This document shows positions 33,255-43,170 of a DNA stretch of 64,000 nucleotides, piece after piece (the first letter of the stretch is position 1; each line of letters starts with the position of its first letter). This DNA comes from Neoceratodus forsteri (Eukaryota > Chordata > Ceratodontiformes > Ceratodontidae). The notes beneath the pieces were generated by a model, which was not told the origin of the DNA, did no database searches, and worked only from the letters and a program-made list of their open reading frames with translations. The position numbers and the translations under genes are program-made. The stretch spans positions 1,559,582,501-1,559,646,500 of the forward strand of contig CM057455.1 in NCBI GenBank assembly GCA_016271365.2, read 5' to 3'.

Positions 33255-33424
33255 GTACCTGCCTTTTGGAAGGCAGGAAGTAAACTGGTGTGCACAGGAA
33301 GTGGAGGGGAGGCTATCCAGGCTGCAGAGTTTTGATTCCTGCCTGCACGATAGCATCAGGAAGTACAGTCCATTAGTATGGAAGCCCGCAGACCAGCTTA
33401 GGAGAGAGAGAAAAAAAATATCCG
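33255..33424. repeat. DIRS right terminal inverted repeat
   Basis: The reverse complement of this stretch (CTAAGCTGGTCTGCGGGCTT, CCATACTAATGGACTGTACT, CAAAACTCTGCAGCCTGGAT, CACTTCCTGTGCACACCAGT) aligns to 27836-27955. It ends near GAGAGAGAAAAAAAATATC. Confidence 0.85.
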
Positions 33425-35660
33425 ATTTCTGGTTCACATTCAGCATAAACAAATAAGGATGGCATAATTTCGCAAGAGGTAGTCCCCTTTTAAGATAGTG
33501 TAACTGCATCACAAAATATCCATTTTCATCAACCAACCCCATAATCTTCCCATGCTTTTACTGGCAATCAATGGAAGATTACATATTGCTAAAAATATTA
33601 AAAAAGGGACTGGACATTCTCCAAGAGAAGAGCAGGGGCTGTGCTGACTTTCAGTAAGATCTGTTGGAGATCTCAGAGAGGAAGGACTGCTGTTCCACAG
33701 GGCTCAAGCTGCGCTTCGATAGACTATGCATCTGTGTAAGATGAACTGTTAATAACAAGCCATTTTCCTTTTTGGAAGAAAAGGTGGCATTCATGTGCTA
33801 GCCAGCATGGTAGGCAATGCTGAGAAGTACCAGCACAGTGAGATGAAACTGCAGCAGGGCTGTTGTGGGGTCTGTTAGTGGACACTATTTCCAGGTGTCA
33901 GACTGTGACCATCAGGGGGTTCAGAGGTCTTGACATATGGGCGGGTGCCGACATACAGTGGTCAAAGCTAAGGAAGGCAGATAGAGCCAGCAAAGGAGAC
34001 ACCAGACAGTGAGTGAAGCAGGAGAGCAGAGAGGCAACCCAGTTGATCACAGGAGACCGCAGATGGTGGTAATACAGATTACCTGCCGAGTGAGGAAGAC
34101 TCTGCCTATTTAGAACCATGAGTAAGATCTAACTTTGCCATGCTTCAAGGGAAGTGAACTGTTTAATTTGGGATATTATTCTTTGTATTTGGCCATCGGT
34201 CCAGGACAGATACCTCAGGTTCAAGGTAAACTGTCATTTTAGCAACTGCACGGTCTTTGAACTGGGGATTCTAGTACTGTGCATTGTGGTATGGGGGCAG
34301 GCAGAGCGAGAGGGCTGCACTGGGAGGAGCTTTATTAGTGACACCCTAGAAAAATAATTTGGCCATGGCTGCTCAGGGCGTGTAGTGGTGGCTCTGGTAA
34401 ACATATGATCTAGGCTGAGCCAGCATAGGGTACTGGAAGATCGGTTACCCCCCCCCCCTGCCAGTGACATTTCACCAGTGAGGTCCCCCACAGCGACTAC
34501 AGCGCCATGCCGCTGTGGGAAACCCACTGGAACCCAGCACTGTCCGTTGGGGGTCCTGCACCCCCCCCCCAATCAGCTCTGACTCGGAGTTGATAATCTT
34601 TAAATGGGGGGTGTGGGGGGCGTGGGGGGCTTCAACAAGAACGGACAGTGCGAACCAGCAGCCGACTGCAGAATGCGGTCAACCTGCCGGTGTCGCTGAT
34701 GGGGTGTTCGACAAAAATTTTGTCGCGCTCCTGTGGTGGATCCCTGGAAGATCAGCCATAATCATCTACCTGAATTGCACTAACCCCTTTCTCACCTTTT
34801 AGGGTTGCATCCTTAAAATAAAGTTTATGTTTTATTGAAAGCTGTTTCTCATTATTTCCTACACGAGTTAACAGTGCACACTAATTGGGGGAACTGTCAG
34901 CTACTGCTTGAGTTCTATGGGAGAAGTGAGCACAGTGAGGAGGTGGGCAGGTACAGCATCCCATGGGTTATACCTACCAGTCATTAGGCACACTTAAATC
35001 TTTCTTTGCATGGAGGTTATTTTTACCATCTGGATGTGAACCTCCCTCACTAATGAAGAGAAATCTAGGAGCCACCAAAACATTTATGAGGATCCGGTGG
35101 CAGTGTATGATAGTGGCACCCCCTACCTCTAAGCCAAGTGGAAGGACACCCACCCTATGGGGGCCTTGCAAAGGGATCCAAGATGCGGGGTCCCAAACCA
35201 TAAATCAAAACTGGTTATAGTTTACACGGATGGTGAGGCAATGAATATACTTTCTCTTCAGCTCCATTACTCATTTTCATATGGAGTCTTAGTTTCCCTG
35301 CTTCACTCCCAAGTGTCTGCATGGCATGCCCAAGGAGTCCTACTCCTCTGGAGAATGGTGGGACTACCACTCCCCGCAGCAGGCAGGGGCTCTGATGGAA
35401 CAGCTCTCTCTCCCTAATCTCTGGGATGATTTCATCTTGCTCTCGCCTGGGCTCCGTTTCCCAAGCCATGACTGGTCTCTCCAGTAACAGCTCTTCAGTC
35501 CAAGTCCCAACAGGGACCTCACAGTGAATGGTCTCTGCCACTATGCCAGTCTCTGTTACATGGGCACCTCACACTAAAACCAAAAAAAGAAAGAGCTTCT
35601 GCAAAGCTGACAGACTACCCAGACGAACCTTCCAGTCACTGCAGGCCCTTTTTGTGCTTT
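33425..35660. other. Unassigned DNA
   Basis: No gene recognised. A C-rich and a G-rich run (34441-34461, 34561-34632) bracket a GC-rich patch near 34480-34720 whose open frames lack motifs. Confidence 0.4.
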
Positions 35661-35730
35661 GTTCACAGTACTTTATTTATTTAGAGCTTGCTTACCAGCT
35701 GAATGCACTACAAAAAAGAACTGCATATGT
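35661..35730 (-). mobile_element. Possible LINE 3-prime end
   Basis: On the minus strand TGCATTCAGCTGGTAAGCAA then GCTCTAAATAAATAAAGTAC resembles the AATAAATAAA tails of the L2-like elements here. No coding part is attached. Confidence 0.35.
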
Positions 35731-37003
35731 TCAGACACAGTATGGGAGGTTGTAAGGTAGTAAAACAGTCAATTTTACTCAAGGACAATAAAAATAATGC
35801 AATGAAAATCAACTGATGCAGACAACACAGCATAAACCAGTAGATCCAAAACAAGTTCCCGGAAACCCAAGTATAAGACAAGTCCTAAAAGCAATATCAT
35901 TTTAAGAGCACAAGTAACATAGAATCATATGATTATGGTACATTGTTCTGCAGACTACACGTTAATGTAGATAGAGTGGGCATCAATAACTAGATAATGA
36001 GCCCAGTAACCCCCAAATTGGGGGGAAGGGGCTACACAAGCTCGTGTTTTTCCAAGTGTACTTAGCCTACCACAAAATTTGGACTCCTAACAAACTGAGG
36101 TGATAGACTAACTGGCTACCAGCACAAAAATGACACTGTCCCATATACTTGTTTTAGGGTTTTGGTTTTACCCATTATAGCTCAACTGAGATTAAACATC
36201 ATACTTTGTGTTTCTGTGGCCAAATGTCCTGTCCCTCAATATTTCTCCAGATGCCAGCTGCTGCCTCCCATTGGACAACCTCCATCTCATGGCACAGCCT
36301 ACTGCTAAAGCCTATCCAAGTCCTCCCCATAACTCACAAACAAAAGACTTCTGCCAAGTGACACTCTCCTGCCCACCCTCTCTGAAAAGCAAACACATCA
36401 CGTCTGCAACACACCTACCCTTCCCCATCCCAGACTGTGAGAGTCCGAAACTCTCACTTTTCCATGGGGGCCTACCTCTGTGCAATTTCACAGCTGAAAG
36501 GATTCACGCAAGGGGAGTTCAGGTGACTTCCACAAGGTCAAAAAGTATACAGTGGCTCAGTAGCTCTGGTGAGATAACATGACCTCCTAGTTCACAGTTT
36601 GGTGCTCCTGCCACAACACTAACTTGGCTTCATTTAATGACAGCTAATATGGGAAAAAACCCAAAGGAGGCAAGCACCACTATTTACCAAATCTCAGGCA
36701 GCAGACAAAGCAAAGCCCAAAGTGAAAACCTGTTGCAGCTTTACATCTGTATTTTGCAAAGGATGATAGCTGGTCTACCATGAGATGACAACTAACAGGG
36801 GTTCCTTATGAATTACAAATGATTTTTGCTATAAAAAGGAATGCAATGCTCAGCAATACACTAGTTAGAATGACCACCTCACAGCTAGCATGTGTACTTA
36901 TCTACAGATAAATGCTGAGACTGAGAACTACGGATTACTAACTTTGGAGAAGCCCAGGAATTGTTTTAGTATTAGGCCCAGAAATCCTCCATTTCACAGT
37001 ACT
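35731..37003. other. No recognisable gene
   Basis: The frame at 36208-36582 (124 codons) was examined and has no signal, domain or homology I recognise. Confidence 0.4.
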
Positions 37004-37631
37004 TACAGGGAACAGTCAGTACAAAGGACACCACAATCCAGTGTGAAGCTGATCCCAAAGTGCACTTTGGGGACAGAACATTTTTGGTTTATTTGCTATT
37101 TACTGTAGTATTTACAGTATATCAGACTACTTTCGCTTTGTTGTAGGCTGTCATCTTGTACTACAAATCCCAGAATTCTCACCAGCTCACATCAGAGCAG
37201 TAGGCTGCAGCTGGAGATTCAGATTCAATAGCCTGCAGTGCATGTTACAGCTTCTATAATCTCTGTTCAGATGTCTGCAGGGGCTGCTTTTCTCCATGAG
37301 CTAAGTACAGTCCTCGGTGACTTTACATAGCCCATGGAGGATAGCTGGACCACCAAACAAAAAAAAATCACAGCTTACATAAACTTCAACATTCACTGCA
37401 GGCTACTGAATCTTCTCACTACCACCTACTGTTCTGATGTTATCTGCAGGAGATTCTGGGATTTGTAGTAACAGAAGATGTCAGCCTACAAGTAAGGAAA
37501 ATTAGTCAAATACAATCTATTATACTACAGTAAACAGTAAGTAAACTAAAATGTTTTTATACATAAAGTGCACATTGTAACCAGCCCCACACTTGAATGT
37601 GGGGGTCCTTGGAGGAGACTGTTCTCTTTAA
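37004..37631. mobile_element. Foldback MITE family A, copy A2
   Basis: Left end TTACAGGGAACAGTCAG and right end CTGTTCTCTTTAA are inverted copies. The arms continue AAAGTGCACTTTGGGG / AAAGTGCACATTG, ATTTACTGTAGTATTTACAG / CTACAGTAAACAGTAAGTAA, and ACTACAAATCCCAGAATTC (37160) / GATTCTGGGATTTGTAGT (37452). Thus both arms keep a ZNF143/THAP11-like motif. It has the same order of blocks as A1, with both termini present. Confidence 0.82.
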
Positions 37632-37704
37632 AGAACTCTTGCAAGAATGAAAAATGTGATGAACTGAGTGAATCCCATTAGTTGCGAGCACTCTGGGGTC
37701 TGTG

Positions 37705-38244
37705 TTAAAGGGACTGTGTCAACGTTTTCTGTGTCATATTATTTCTAGTTAACCCCCTACATTTTATGATTGCTTACCTTCTCTAAAATTCAATGATGTT
37801 GATGGTTGTTTTACCTGCCTCCTGGCTTAGTTGAACTGAAATGCATGGTAATGTATAGCTATACCTAGCCTTGTTTTGCTTCAGATCCTTGAGCTACTCT
37901 TACTGCCTACTTCCTTGAACATTAGAAACACCCTCAAACAGTGCAGCCACTCATATTACAATAGTCTCCTCTACTCTCACTGCATAATGAGTGGCTAGAC
38001 TGTGTTGGGAGTCTTCCTAAATCCAGGAAAAATGGAGTAGGAGTTGGTCAAAAAATGTACATAAACATGTTTTAGTGTGGTAACACTAGTATGGTGGGCA
38101 GTCGGTTTTTCACTTTATAAAAGAAAAAAGGAATCAGAATCAAACTACCAGCTGCATCAGCAGTCTGTACACAATGTTAATCATAAAATGTGTTTCTTAA
38201 ATTAGGGACACTGAGGTCTAAGGGGGTTGACAGTGTCCCTATAA
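37705..38244. mobile_element. TTAA-type MITE B
   Basis: Left end TTAAAGGGACTGTGTCAAC and right end GTTGACAGTGTCCCTATAA form an imperfect inverted pair of about 19 bp. Further inward GTTAACCCCCTA echoes CTAAGGGGGTTGAC. The termini resemble those of the elements at 40273 and 50072. Non-coding body of about 500 bp. Confidence 0.6.
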
Positions 38245-38750
38245 GGTGGGATTTTCATGGACAAGAGGTTTTCAGTAATTCAGCTGCAGACCCAAAAGAT
38301 CCAGGGGTTAGACCCCCTTAAATCATCTCTATGTGTGCTAGCTACTGCCAGCTTAACCAAACTAGAGGGTTTTTCACCAAACGTTCTTCCAAGGGATCAT
38401 ACTCCCAGACCTCCCCCCAAATGCAAAGACCTCTCCCTCTTGTGACATTTTTACATCTTCCTCTGCTCACTAAAACATTGGGGTGGGACTTGTGAAGAGC
38501 ACTGAACATCTTGTAAAGCTTAGCTAACTGGTTGCAGTTTGTGGGTTTTGAGATACTTTGGGCCACATTTCTGATGGCCCTGCCTACTTTAAAACAATTT
38601 GTGACTAAATCTTAGCTCACGGTAGGTGGCCAAGAAAATGGGCAGATGAGCTCTACTATCTGAAAGCACCCAACAGAGGCCAAACATCTGAATTCTGATG
38701 CAAAATGCAAACTGAAATGGGGATCATATTCTGGTAGCTTCACTTCATTT
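38245..38750. other. No recognisable gene
   Basis: Short unassigned spacer between MITE B and a SINE. Confidence 0.4.
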
Positions 38751-38966
38751 GGAGGCAGTATAGCGCAGTGGTTTAAGGCTCTGAGCTGCAAATCTTGTGA
38801 CATCCAGCAGACCAGACCTGGGTTTGAATCCCACAGCTTCCACTTGCATACTGTGTGACCCTGAGTAAGTCACTTAACTTCCCTGTGCTCCCAGGTTACA
38901 CCTGTAAAAAAGGTTTCAGCATAGTGTGTCTCACCTGGTTAAATAACTAAATAATAAAAAAAAAAA
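38751..38966 (+). mobile_element. MIR-like tRNA-derived SINE, copy S1
   Basis: Starts GGAGGCAGTATAGCGCAGTG (A box) and has CTGGGTTTGAATCCCACAG (B box). The CORE/MIR block is TGTGTGACCCTGAGTAAGTC ACTTAAC. The 3-prime end is GGTTAAATAACTAAATAATAAA plus poly(A), L2-like. About 216 bp. Confidence 0.85.
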
Positions 38967-39297
38967 TTACAGGAATGATTTATTTGTAAATCTGCCGCAC
39001 AGTGTACAGAAATGTAGAAGGAAGAACTTACAAAGAAAGGCAAACTAGAGCACATAAGGAACCTGTGATTACACACAAAAAAAGAATGTTAAAAATGGAG
39101 TGTTTTTCTCCTAGGGAGCCCAGGTCTTTTGAGATTGAATATGAAGGTAGCTTAAGGGTACTGTTCCAAACCCAACTTTTAAATTAAAAAGTTTTTTTTT
39201 TTTTACTTTTTGTTTATTAAATAAAATGTTTGTATTTTTTATTTAGGGTTTTTCCAGACAGCTACCTTTTTCAGCCTCATCCTTTCGGGAATGGGGA

Positions 39298-39604
39298 CTG
39301 TACTTAGCCCCTGGAGAAAAGCAGTCCCACAAAACATCTGATCGGAGATTATATAAACTCTAACATGTGCTGCAGGCTATTGAGTCTCCCACTGCTGCCT
39401 GCTGCTCTGATGTCAGCTGCAGGGGCTGCTGGGATTTGTAGTAAAAGAAGATGCCAGCTTACAACTAAGCAAAAGGAGTCTGATATCATCTACTATTCTA
39501 TAGTAAACAATAAGTAAACCAAAGTGTTTTTGCCCACAAAGTGCACAGTGGGTACAACCCCACACTAGAGTGTGGGTCCTTTCTGCTTAGTGTTCTCCTT
39601 TTAC
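39298..39604 (+). mobile_element. Foldback MITE family A, half copy A3
   Basis: Matches only the right half of A1, from CTGTACTTAGCCCCTGGAGA through GGGATTTGTAGT (39431-39442), AGTAAACAATAAGTAAAC and the end GTGTTCTCCTTTTA. The left arm is missing. Confidence 0.75.
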
Positions 39605-39726
39605 TGGTCCTTTTATTTATTTTTTTTCCTTTTCAAAGACAGGCAGTCCTACAGACCCATATTATTTGGAAATTCTTTTTCAAACTGGCCGCACCTGTTA
39701 TATGACAAGCCAACTGCCAAAATTAG

Positions 39727-39798
39727 TCCTCATTAGCATAGTGGTGAGTATCCCCGCCTGTCATGCAGGAGACCAGGGTTCAATTCCCTGACGGGGAG
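39727..39798 (+). tRNA. tRNA-Asp(GTC)-like sequence, probably a pseudogene
   Basis: 72 bp with a recognisable cloverleaf: TAGCATAGTGG A box, anticodon loop CTGTCAT giving anticodon GTC, and B box GGTTCAATTCC, ending ACGGGGAG. It differs from standard vertebrate tRNA-Asp at few places, but two fall in stems: an A-C mismatch at the sixth acceptor pair and C-A in the anticodon stem. It starts exactly at the mature 5-prime end and is fused to a SINE within one target-site duplication. So it is a retroposed copy rather than an ordinary tRNA gene, though the pol III boxes remain. Confidence 0.85.
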
Positions 39799-40002
39799 TT
39801 GTAGTTTTAGGAGGCAGTATAGCACAGTGGTTTAAGCCACTCAGCTGCAAACCTGGGAACCTGGGTTTGAATCCCACAGCCCCCACTTGCATACTGCGTG
39901 ACCCTGAGCAAGTCACTTAACTTCCTTGTGCTCCCAGGTTGCACCTGTAAACAAGCTTTCAACTTAGTGCATCTCTCCTGGTAAAAAAAAAATAAAAAAA
40001 TA
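39727..40002 (+). mobile_element. Chimeric retroposon: tRNA-Asp joined to MIR-like SINE (S2)
   Basis: CAAAATTAG occurs at 39718-39726 and 40003-40011, bounding one insertion. Inside are the tRNA-Asp-like unit (39727-39798), an 11-bp linker, and a full SINE from 39810. The SINE begins GGAGGCAGTATAGC as S1 does, has B box GGGTTTGAATCCC, core TGCGTGACCCTGAGCAAGTC and an A-rich tail. The target lies within the L1 RT coding sequence, whose reading resumes in phase after one copy of the 9-bp duplication. One duplication around both parts shows that they inserted together. Confidence 0.87.
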
Positions 40003-40483
40003 CAAAATTAGTGTGGATGGTACATTATCGGACTCATTTCACACTAGAAGGTGAACAAGACAGGGGTGCCCTTTGTCACCCCGCTCTCTGCACTCAGTGT
40101 AGAACCCTTGGCAGATACCCTTCAGCAGCACCCAAACATTACAGGCATCACAGTAGCAAGACAGGATCACCAAGTGTCACTTTATGCCAACGACACATTA
40201 GTATATGTGAGGGATCAATGAACTGCCATGCCTCTTTTCATGGAGTTATTGCAGCAGTATGGGAACATCTATGGGACACTGCCAGCCCTTTACTTACTTT
40301 TTTTGCTGGTACTCCTACAAGTGCCTTCACTGCCTGCTGTAGTCTGTCTCGTGCTGTAACAGAGACAGCAACAATGTAGTCCTCATAAAATATTTACTTT
40401 TCTGCATTTTACTAAAAAGCAAAACCCTGCTGGTCTGCTCCTATTGTTCATACACGATGCCAAAGCATGGTCACATTTGTAAG

Positions 40484-40720
40484 TAAGTAAGTAACATTTT
40501 ATTTATATCAAGCGCCCTTCCCAAGCTCAGGGCGCTTTTACAGTAAAACAATTAAAATCACATTTCAAAACAATAAATCAGACAACCATACAGTACACTT
40601 ACTCATTATGTACCGGCAAATGCTAAGGCAAAAAGGAAAGTTTTTAATTGTTTTTTAAAACTTTCAACAGTTAGGCATTCTCGTATCTGTAAATGGTGCT
40701 TAAGCACCAGAAGGCTTGTG
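40484..40720 (-). mobile_element. LINE 3-prime end fragment with (TTAC)n tail
   Basis: On the minus strand AAAGCGCCCTGAGCTTGGGA, AGGGCGCTTGATATAAATAA and AATGTTACTTACTTACTTAC form a hairpin-bearing terminus followed by a tetranucleotide repeat, typical of LINE or LINE-dependent SINE ends. No coding portion. Confidence 0.55.
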
Positions 40721-40724
40721 CGCA

Positions 40725-40985
40725 GACTAATCTACCCAAGTTTGTCTAAATACAGTTTCTAGTAGTAGATAGAAAGCTGAACTCGAGAAAGCTTTCTTTT
40801 TTGAAACAGGCACTCAAACGTAGTTAAATCAGTCTGAAAGTCGAGGCGTGATACTGGGCATGAGCGTAAACGTTATATGCATACATGTGCATCTTCACAA
40901 GGCCAGTATCACGGCTTGTCTTTCAGACTGTGATTTAATAAGTTAGTTCAGCTTTCTTTCTACTACCATAAACTGTAGTTAGCTG
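40725..40985. repeat. Foldback repeat related to the one at 12884
   Basis: TAGTAGATAGAAAGCTGAAC pairs with GTTCAGCTTTCTTTCTACTA, with CAGTTT / AAACTG outside. The centre (GATACTGGGCATGAGCG, then CCAGTATCACGGCTTG) echoes 13013-13085 (GGGCATGTGC, CCCAGTATTACGGCTTG), linking the two foldbacks to one family. Confidence 0.7.
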
Positions 40986-41397
40986 AAATGGGGTAGAATA
41001 CTCTGTGCATGAGCCTTCCAGCACTTCAGTGACATTTACAAACGTGATCGCACTTCGGCATCGGGCGCGGACAATAGGTGCGGATCATCAGGGTTTCACT
41101 TTCTTAGTAAAATTTGGAAAAGTGAATATTTCTATAGGGACTACATTGCTGCTACCTCTGTTACAGCAAAAGACAAGACTGCTGCAGGCAGTGAATGAGC
41201 GTTTACAAGTACCGGCACAAAAAGTAAGCAATGGGCTGACAGTGTCCCTTACGTCAACACAGCAAAATCTGAAACTTTGTTAGCCAGAGGCCAGCTCACA
41301 CCCCAGGTTAGGGCTGCCATTCCATTTAAATGGGTCACATCAGAGGTAAGATACCCAAGAGTACAAATACCCAGTTCATCTACCGACTCTACACCAA

Positions 41398-41787
41398 GTG
41401 AGTTACACTGAACTGACACAAGCAGCTTTTGCAGATTCTGAACCATTGGTCAGACATCCGTTATCTTTCACTAACAGAAATAAATCAGTGAAAATGTACA
41501 TTATGCAGAGATTCTTATTCACCACAGTACCTACTAAGTTAGCTGAGAAAGACTGGAAAGAGTTGCATCAAGCCCTCAGCAGATTTATCGGCAATGGAAA
41601 GAGACCTAGAATAAAACGGGAAGTCATTACTAGGTGTAAAGAGGGAGGAGGTCTGGGAGTACCAGACAAAGTACTACTTCCGCACAGCCCAGATGTTGCC
41701 ATTAATCAACATCATGGAGGACAAGATGAGACAGGGTGGGCACCGATGGAAGTAGTACAACTCCTAATGGACACATTCCATGGATGA
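41398..41787 (+). pseudogene. L1/Tx1-type RT, C-terminal segment
   Basis: A 129-codon frame. After an unrelated-looking start, NRNKSVKMYIMQRFLFTTVP and KDWKELHQALSRFIGNGKRP then RIKREVITRCKEGGGLGVPD match the well known L1 ORF2 sequence around F-I-W-N-G-K-x-P-R-I and K-x-x-G-G-L-G-x-P. The Trp before N-G-K is Gly here. The segment follows the RT catalytic domain in L1 proteins. Remaining parts to 42230 are in other frames (LFRFLQLQSFL near 41970). Confidence 0.85.
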
Positions 41788-42231
41788 CCACATCTATATG
41801 CCCTCAACATATAACCTAGCAAAGAACTGGGCATTTATACTAGCCCAGCAACTTTAGATGCCACATACAAGCAATGGAGCAGGAAAGGCTTAAAGCCAAT
41901 TTCCCACTTTTGGACTGGACCCTTCTTTAAAGATTTTCATTCCCCACAGAGAGAGTTTTGATTGATTAATGCTGATCTGTTTCGATTTTTGCAGCTACAA
42001 AGTTTTCTAGGCACAGAGGAGATGTGTACGGTGATCACTTCACCAGGTCAAGCTATATCTAATTATATCTTAGCAGCAGGACAAAAAGGAGCCTGATACC
42101 AAATACTCCACCTATATACAGTGTACTAATGCAAGATAAAGGTCTTATAGCCATTACTAATATTCAAACAACATGGGAGCAGGAGGGGAACTTTGTCCTC
42201 CTTCCCAAACAATGGGGTCCCATTTGGGCAG

Positions 42232-43170
42232 GAAAAACAGGTTACTCATCTGTAACAGTAGTTCTAGGAATGGTATACGATATTCATCCACACTTCTTCG
42301 CAGAGTCCTTTCCCTTTAAGATGTGCCGGAAAGTCTTCAAGCTGGCTCCTCCCACCCACCCAGGTGGCAACTTCCTCGGCTCTGCCCCATGATGCCAAAT
42401 CTTGCCCGCTGGAAGCAGAGTGTGTGTGCCGAAGTTAGGGAGGTAAAGTGGGTCTGTGTGGATGAAAATCCTATACCACTCCTAGAACTACTGTTACAGG
42501 TGAGTAACCTGTTTTTCTAGGGACATGGATATGATGCAGACTCCTAGCAGTTCTCTGAGAGGAGTGAGGCATGGCGCACACCCCCTACTTAGGGAACAGA
42601 GATCGGAGAACTGAGGCCCCAAAACCAGCATCCCGGTGTGACACGAGGTCAATGTGGTAATGGGAAATGAAGGTGTGTGCTGACCTCCAGGTTGCAGCCC
42701 TGCAGACTTCCTGGATACGGACATCCCTGGAAGCAGCCACCAACGCAGCAGTATGGCGGGTGGAATGAACCCTTAGCCCTCTGGAAGGCTCCCTACCCAC
42801 CAACCTATAGCAGAGATCAATGCAGGATACAATCCACCTGCCAATCATCTGCGTGACTGCAGGTCTGCCAGGTGTGGCTTCAGCGTAGGTGACAAACAGC
42901 CGGCAAACCTCTCCCCGAACTCCAGCAGTGTGCTCTTTGTAATAAGCGAGCACTTGCCTCAGGTCCAGAGCATGGAGCCTGTGCTCAGCCTCAGATCTGT
43001 GACTGGTGAAGTATACCAGGAGATTAATCACCTGGTTAATCGCTGGCAGCTTGATGGTTCTGCGTATTCCCAGAGCACAATGGCGCTGACCAGATAGTAA
43101 ACTTGTGCATGGATGGGTTTTTGAATTTCCAAGCAATGTTAGATAAAGACTTATTCTTAAATTATGCATT
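42232..43170 (-). mobile_element. DIRS-like element 2, left end and recombinase only
   Basis: ACAGGTTACTCATCTGTAAC with AGTAGTTCTAGGAATGGTAT (42239-42278) is repeated inverted at 42470-42516 (ATACCACTCCTAGAACTACT, GTTACAGGTGAGTAACCTGT). This is the same terminal plus internal complementary layout as the left end of the DIRS at 27.8 kb. The recombinase follows on the minus strand. Sequence similarity to DIRS stops near 43170, so the RT, Gag and far terminus are missing. Confidence 0.8.
42585..43169 (-). pseudogene. DIRS-type tyrosine recombinase, C-terminal half with intact catalytic motif
   Basis: The frame runs 194 codons without a stop. From about residue 30: SGQRHCALGIRRTIKLPAIN, HRLHALDLRQVLAYYKEHT, QMIGRWIVSCIDLCYRLV, then LRVHSTRHTAALVAASRDV and VCRAATWRSAHTFISHYHID, ending AGFGASVLRSLFPK and a stop. 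The His-x-x-Arg of HSTR, the Trp of ATWRS and the nucleophile Tyr of SHYHID are all present. It differs enough from 28236-28577 (HYHID against FYKLN, and an AGFG tail) to be a separate DIRS lineage. The first ~30 residues look unrelated, and the N-terminal half with the first arginine is absent, so it is a fragment. Confidence 0.87.

Larger units (their letters stand above)
27800..33424 (-). mobile_element. Complete-length DIRS-type YR retrotransposon, inactive
   Basis: Inverted terminal repeats of about 130-160 bp bound the element: CTGGTCTCTGGGCTTCCATA at 27843 and, inverted, TATGGAAGCCCGCAGACCAG at 33378, with CAAAAACTCTGCAACCTGGC against GCTATCCAGGCTGCAGAGTT. Between them, on the minus strand in DIRS order, are a Gag-like region (32080-31231), RT (30800-30288), RNase H and linker (29744-29176) and tyrosine recombinase (29173-28236). 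Next to the left end is an internal repeat complementary to the terminus. DIRS elements use a tyrosine recombinase instead of an integrase or APE nuclease and leave no target duplication. Frameshifts and lost catalytic residues throughout show a dead copy. Confidence 0.88.
40273..41248. mobile_element. TIR element C, about 976 bp, with nested sequence
   Basis: Left end GGGACACTGCCAGCCC and right end GGGCTGACAGTGTCCC are inverted copies with one mismatch. They lie precisely where the L1 RT reading is interrupted. The termini resemble MITE B (GTTGACAGTGTCCC) and the palindrome at 50072 (CTGACAGTGCCCC). Flanks CTAT and TTAC could be decayed TTAA duplications. Inside are a LINE tail (40484-40720) and a foldback (40725-40985). 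No transposase seen. Confidence 0.7.
39640..42230 (+). mobile_element. L1/Tx1-type LINE RT fragment carrying nested insertions
   Basis: Coding blocks on the plus strand: LYDKPTAKI just before 39727, SVDGTLSDSF just after 40012, then GCPLSP-like and VSLYANDTLVYVRD (40180-40225), and PLFMELLQQYGNIYG to 40272. After 41265 it resumes with KSETLLARG, IPFKWVTSEVRYPRV and the 41398-41787 frame. Two insertions split it: a tRNA/SINE chimera (39727-40002) and a TIR element (40273-41248). Its right side is cut off at 42230 by a DIRS-like end. Confidence 0.82.

Noticed and set aside
36208..36582. 124-codon plus-strand frame as a possible host exon
   Set aside because: No recognisable domain or clear splice context; composition resembles surrounding unassigned DNA.
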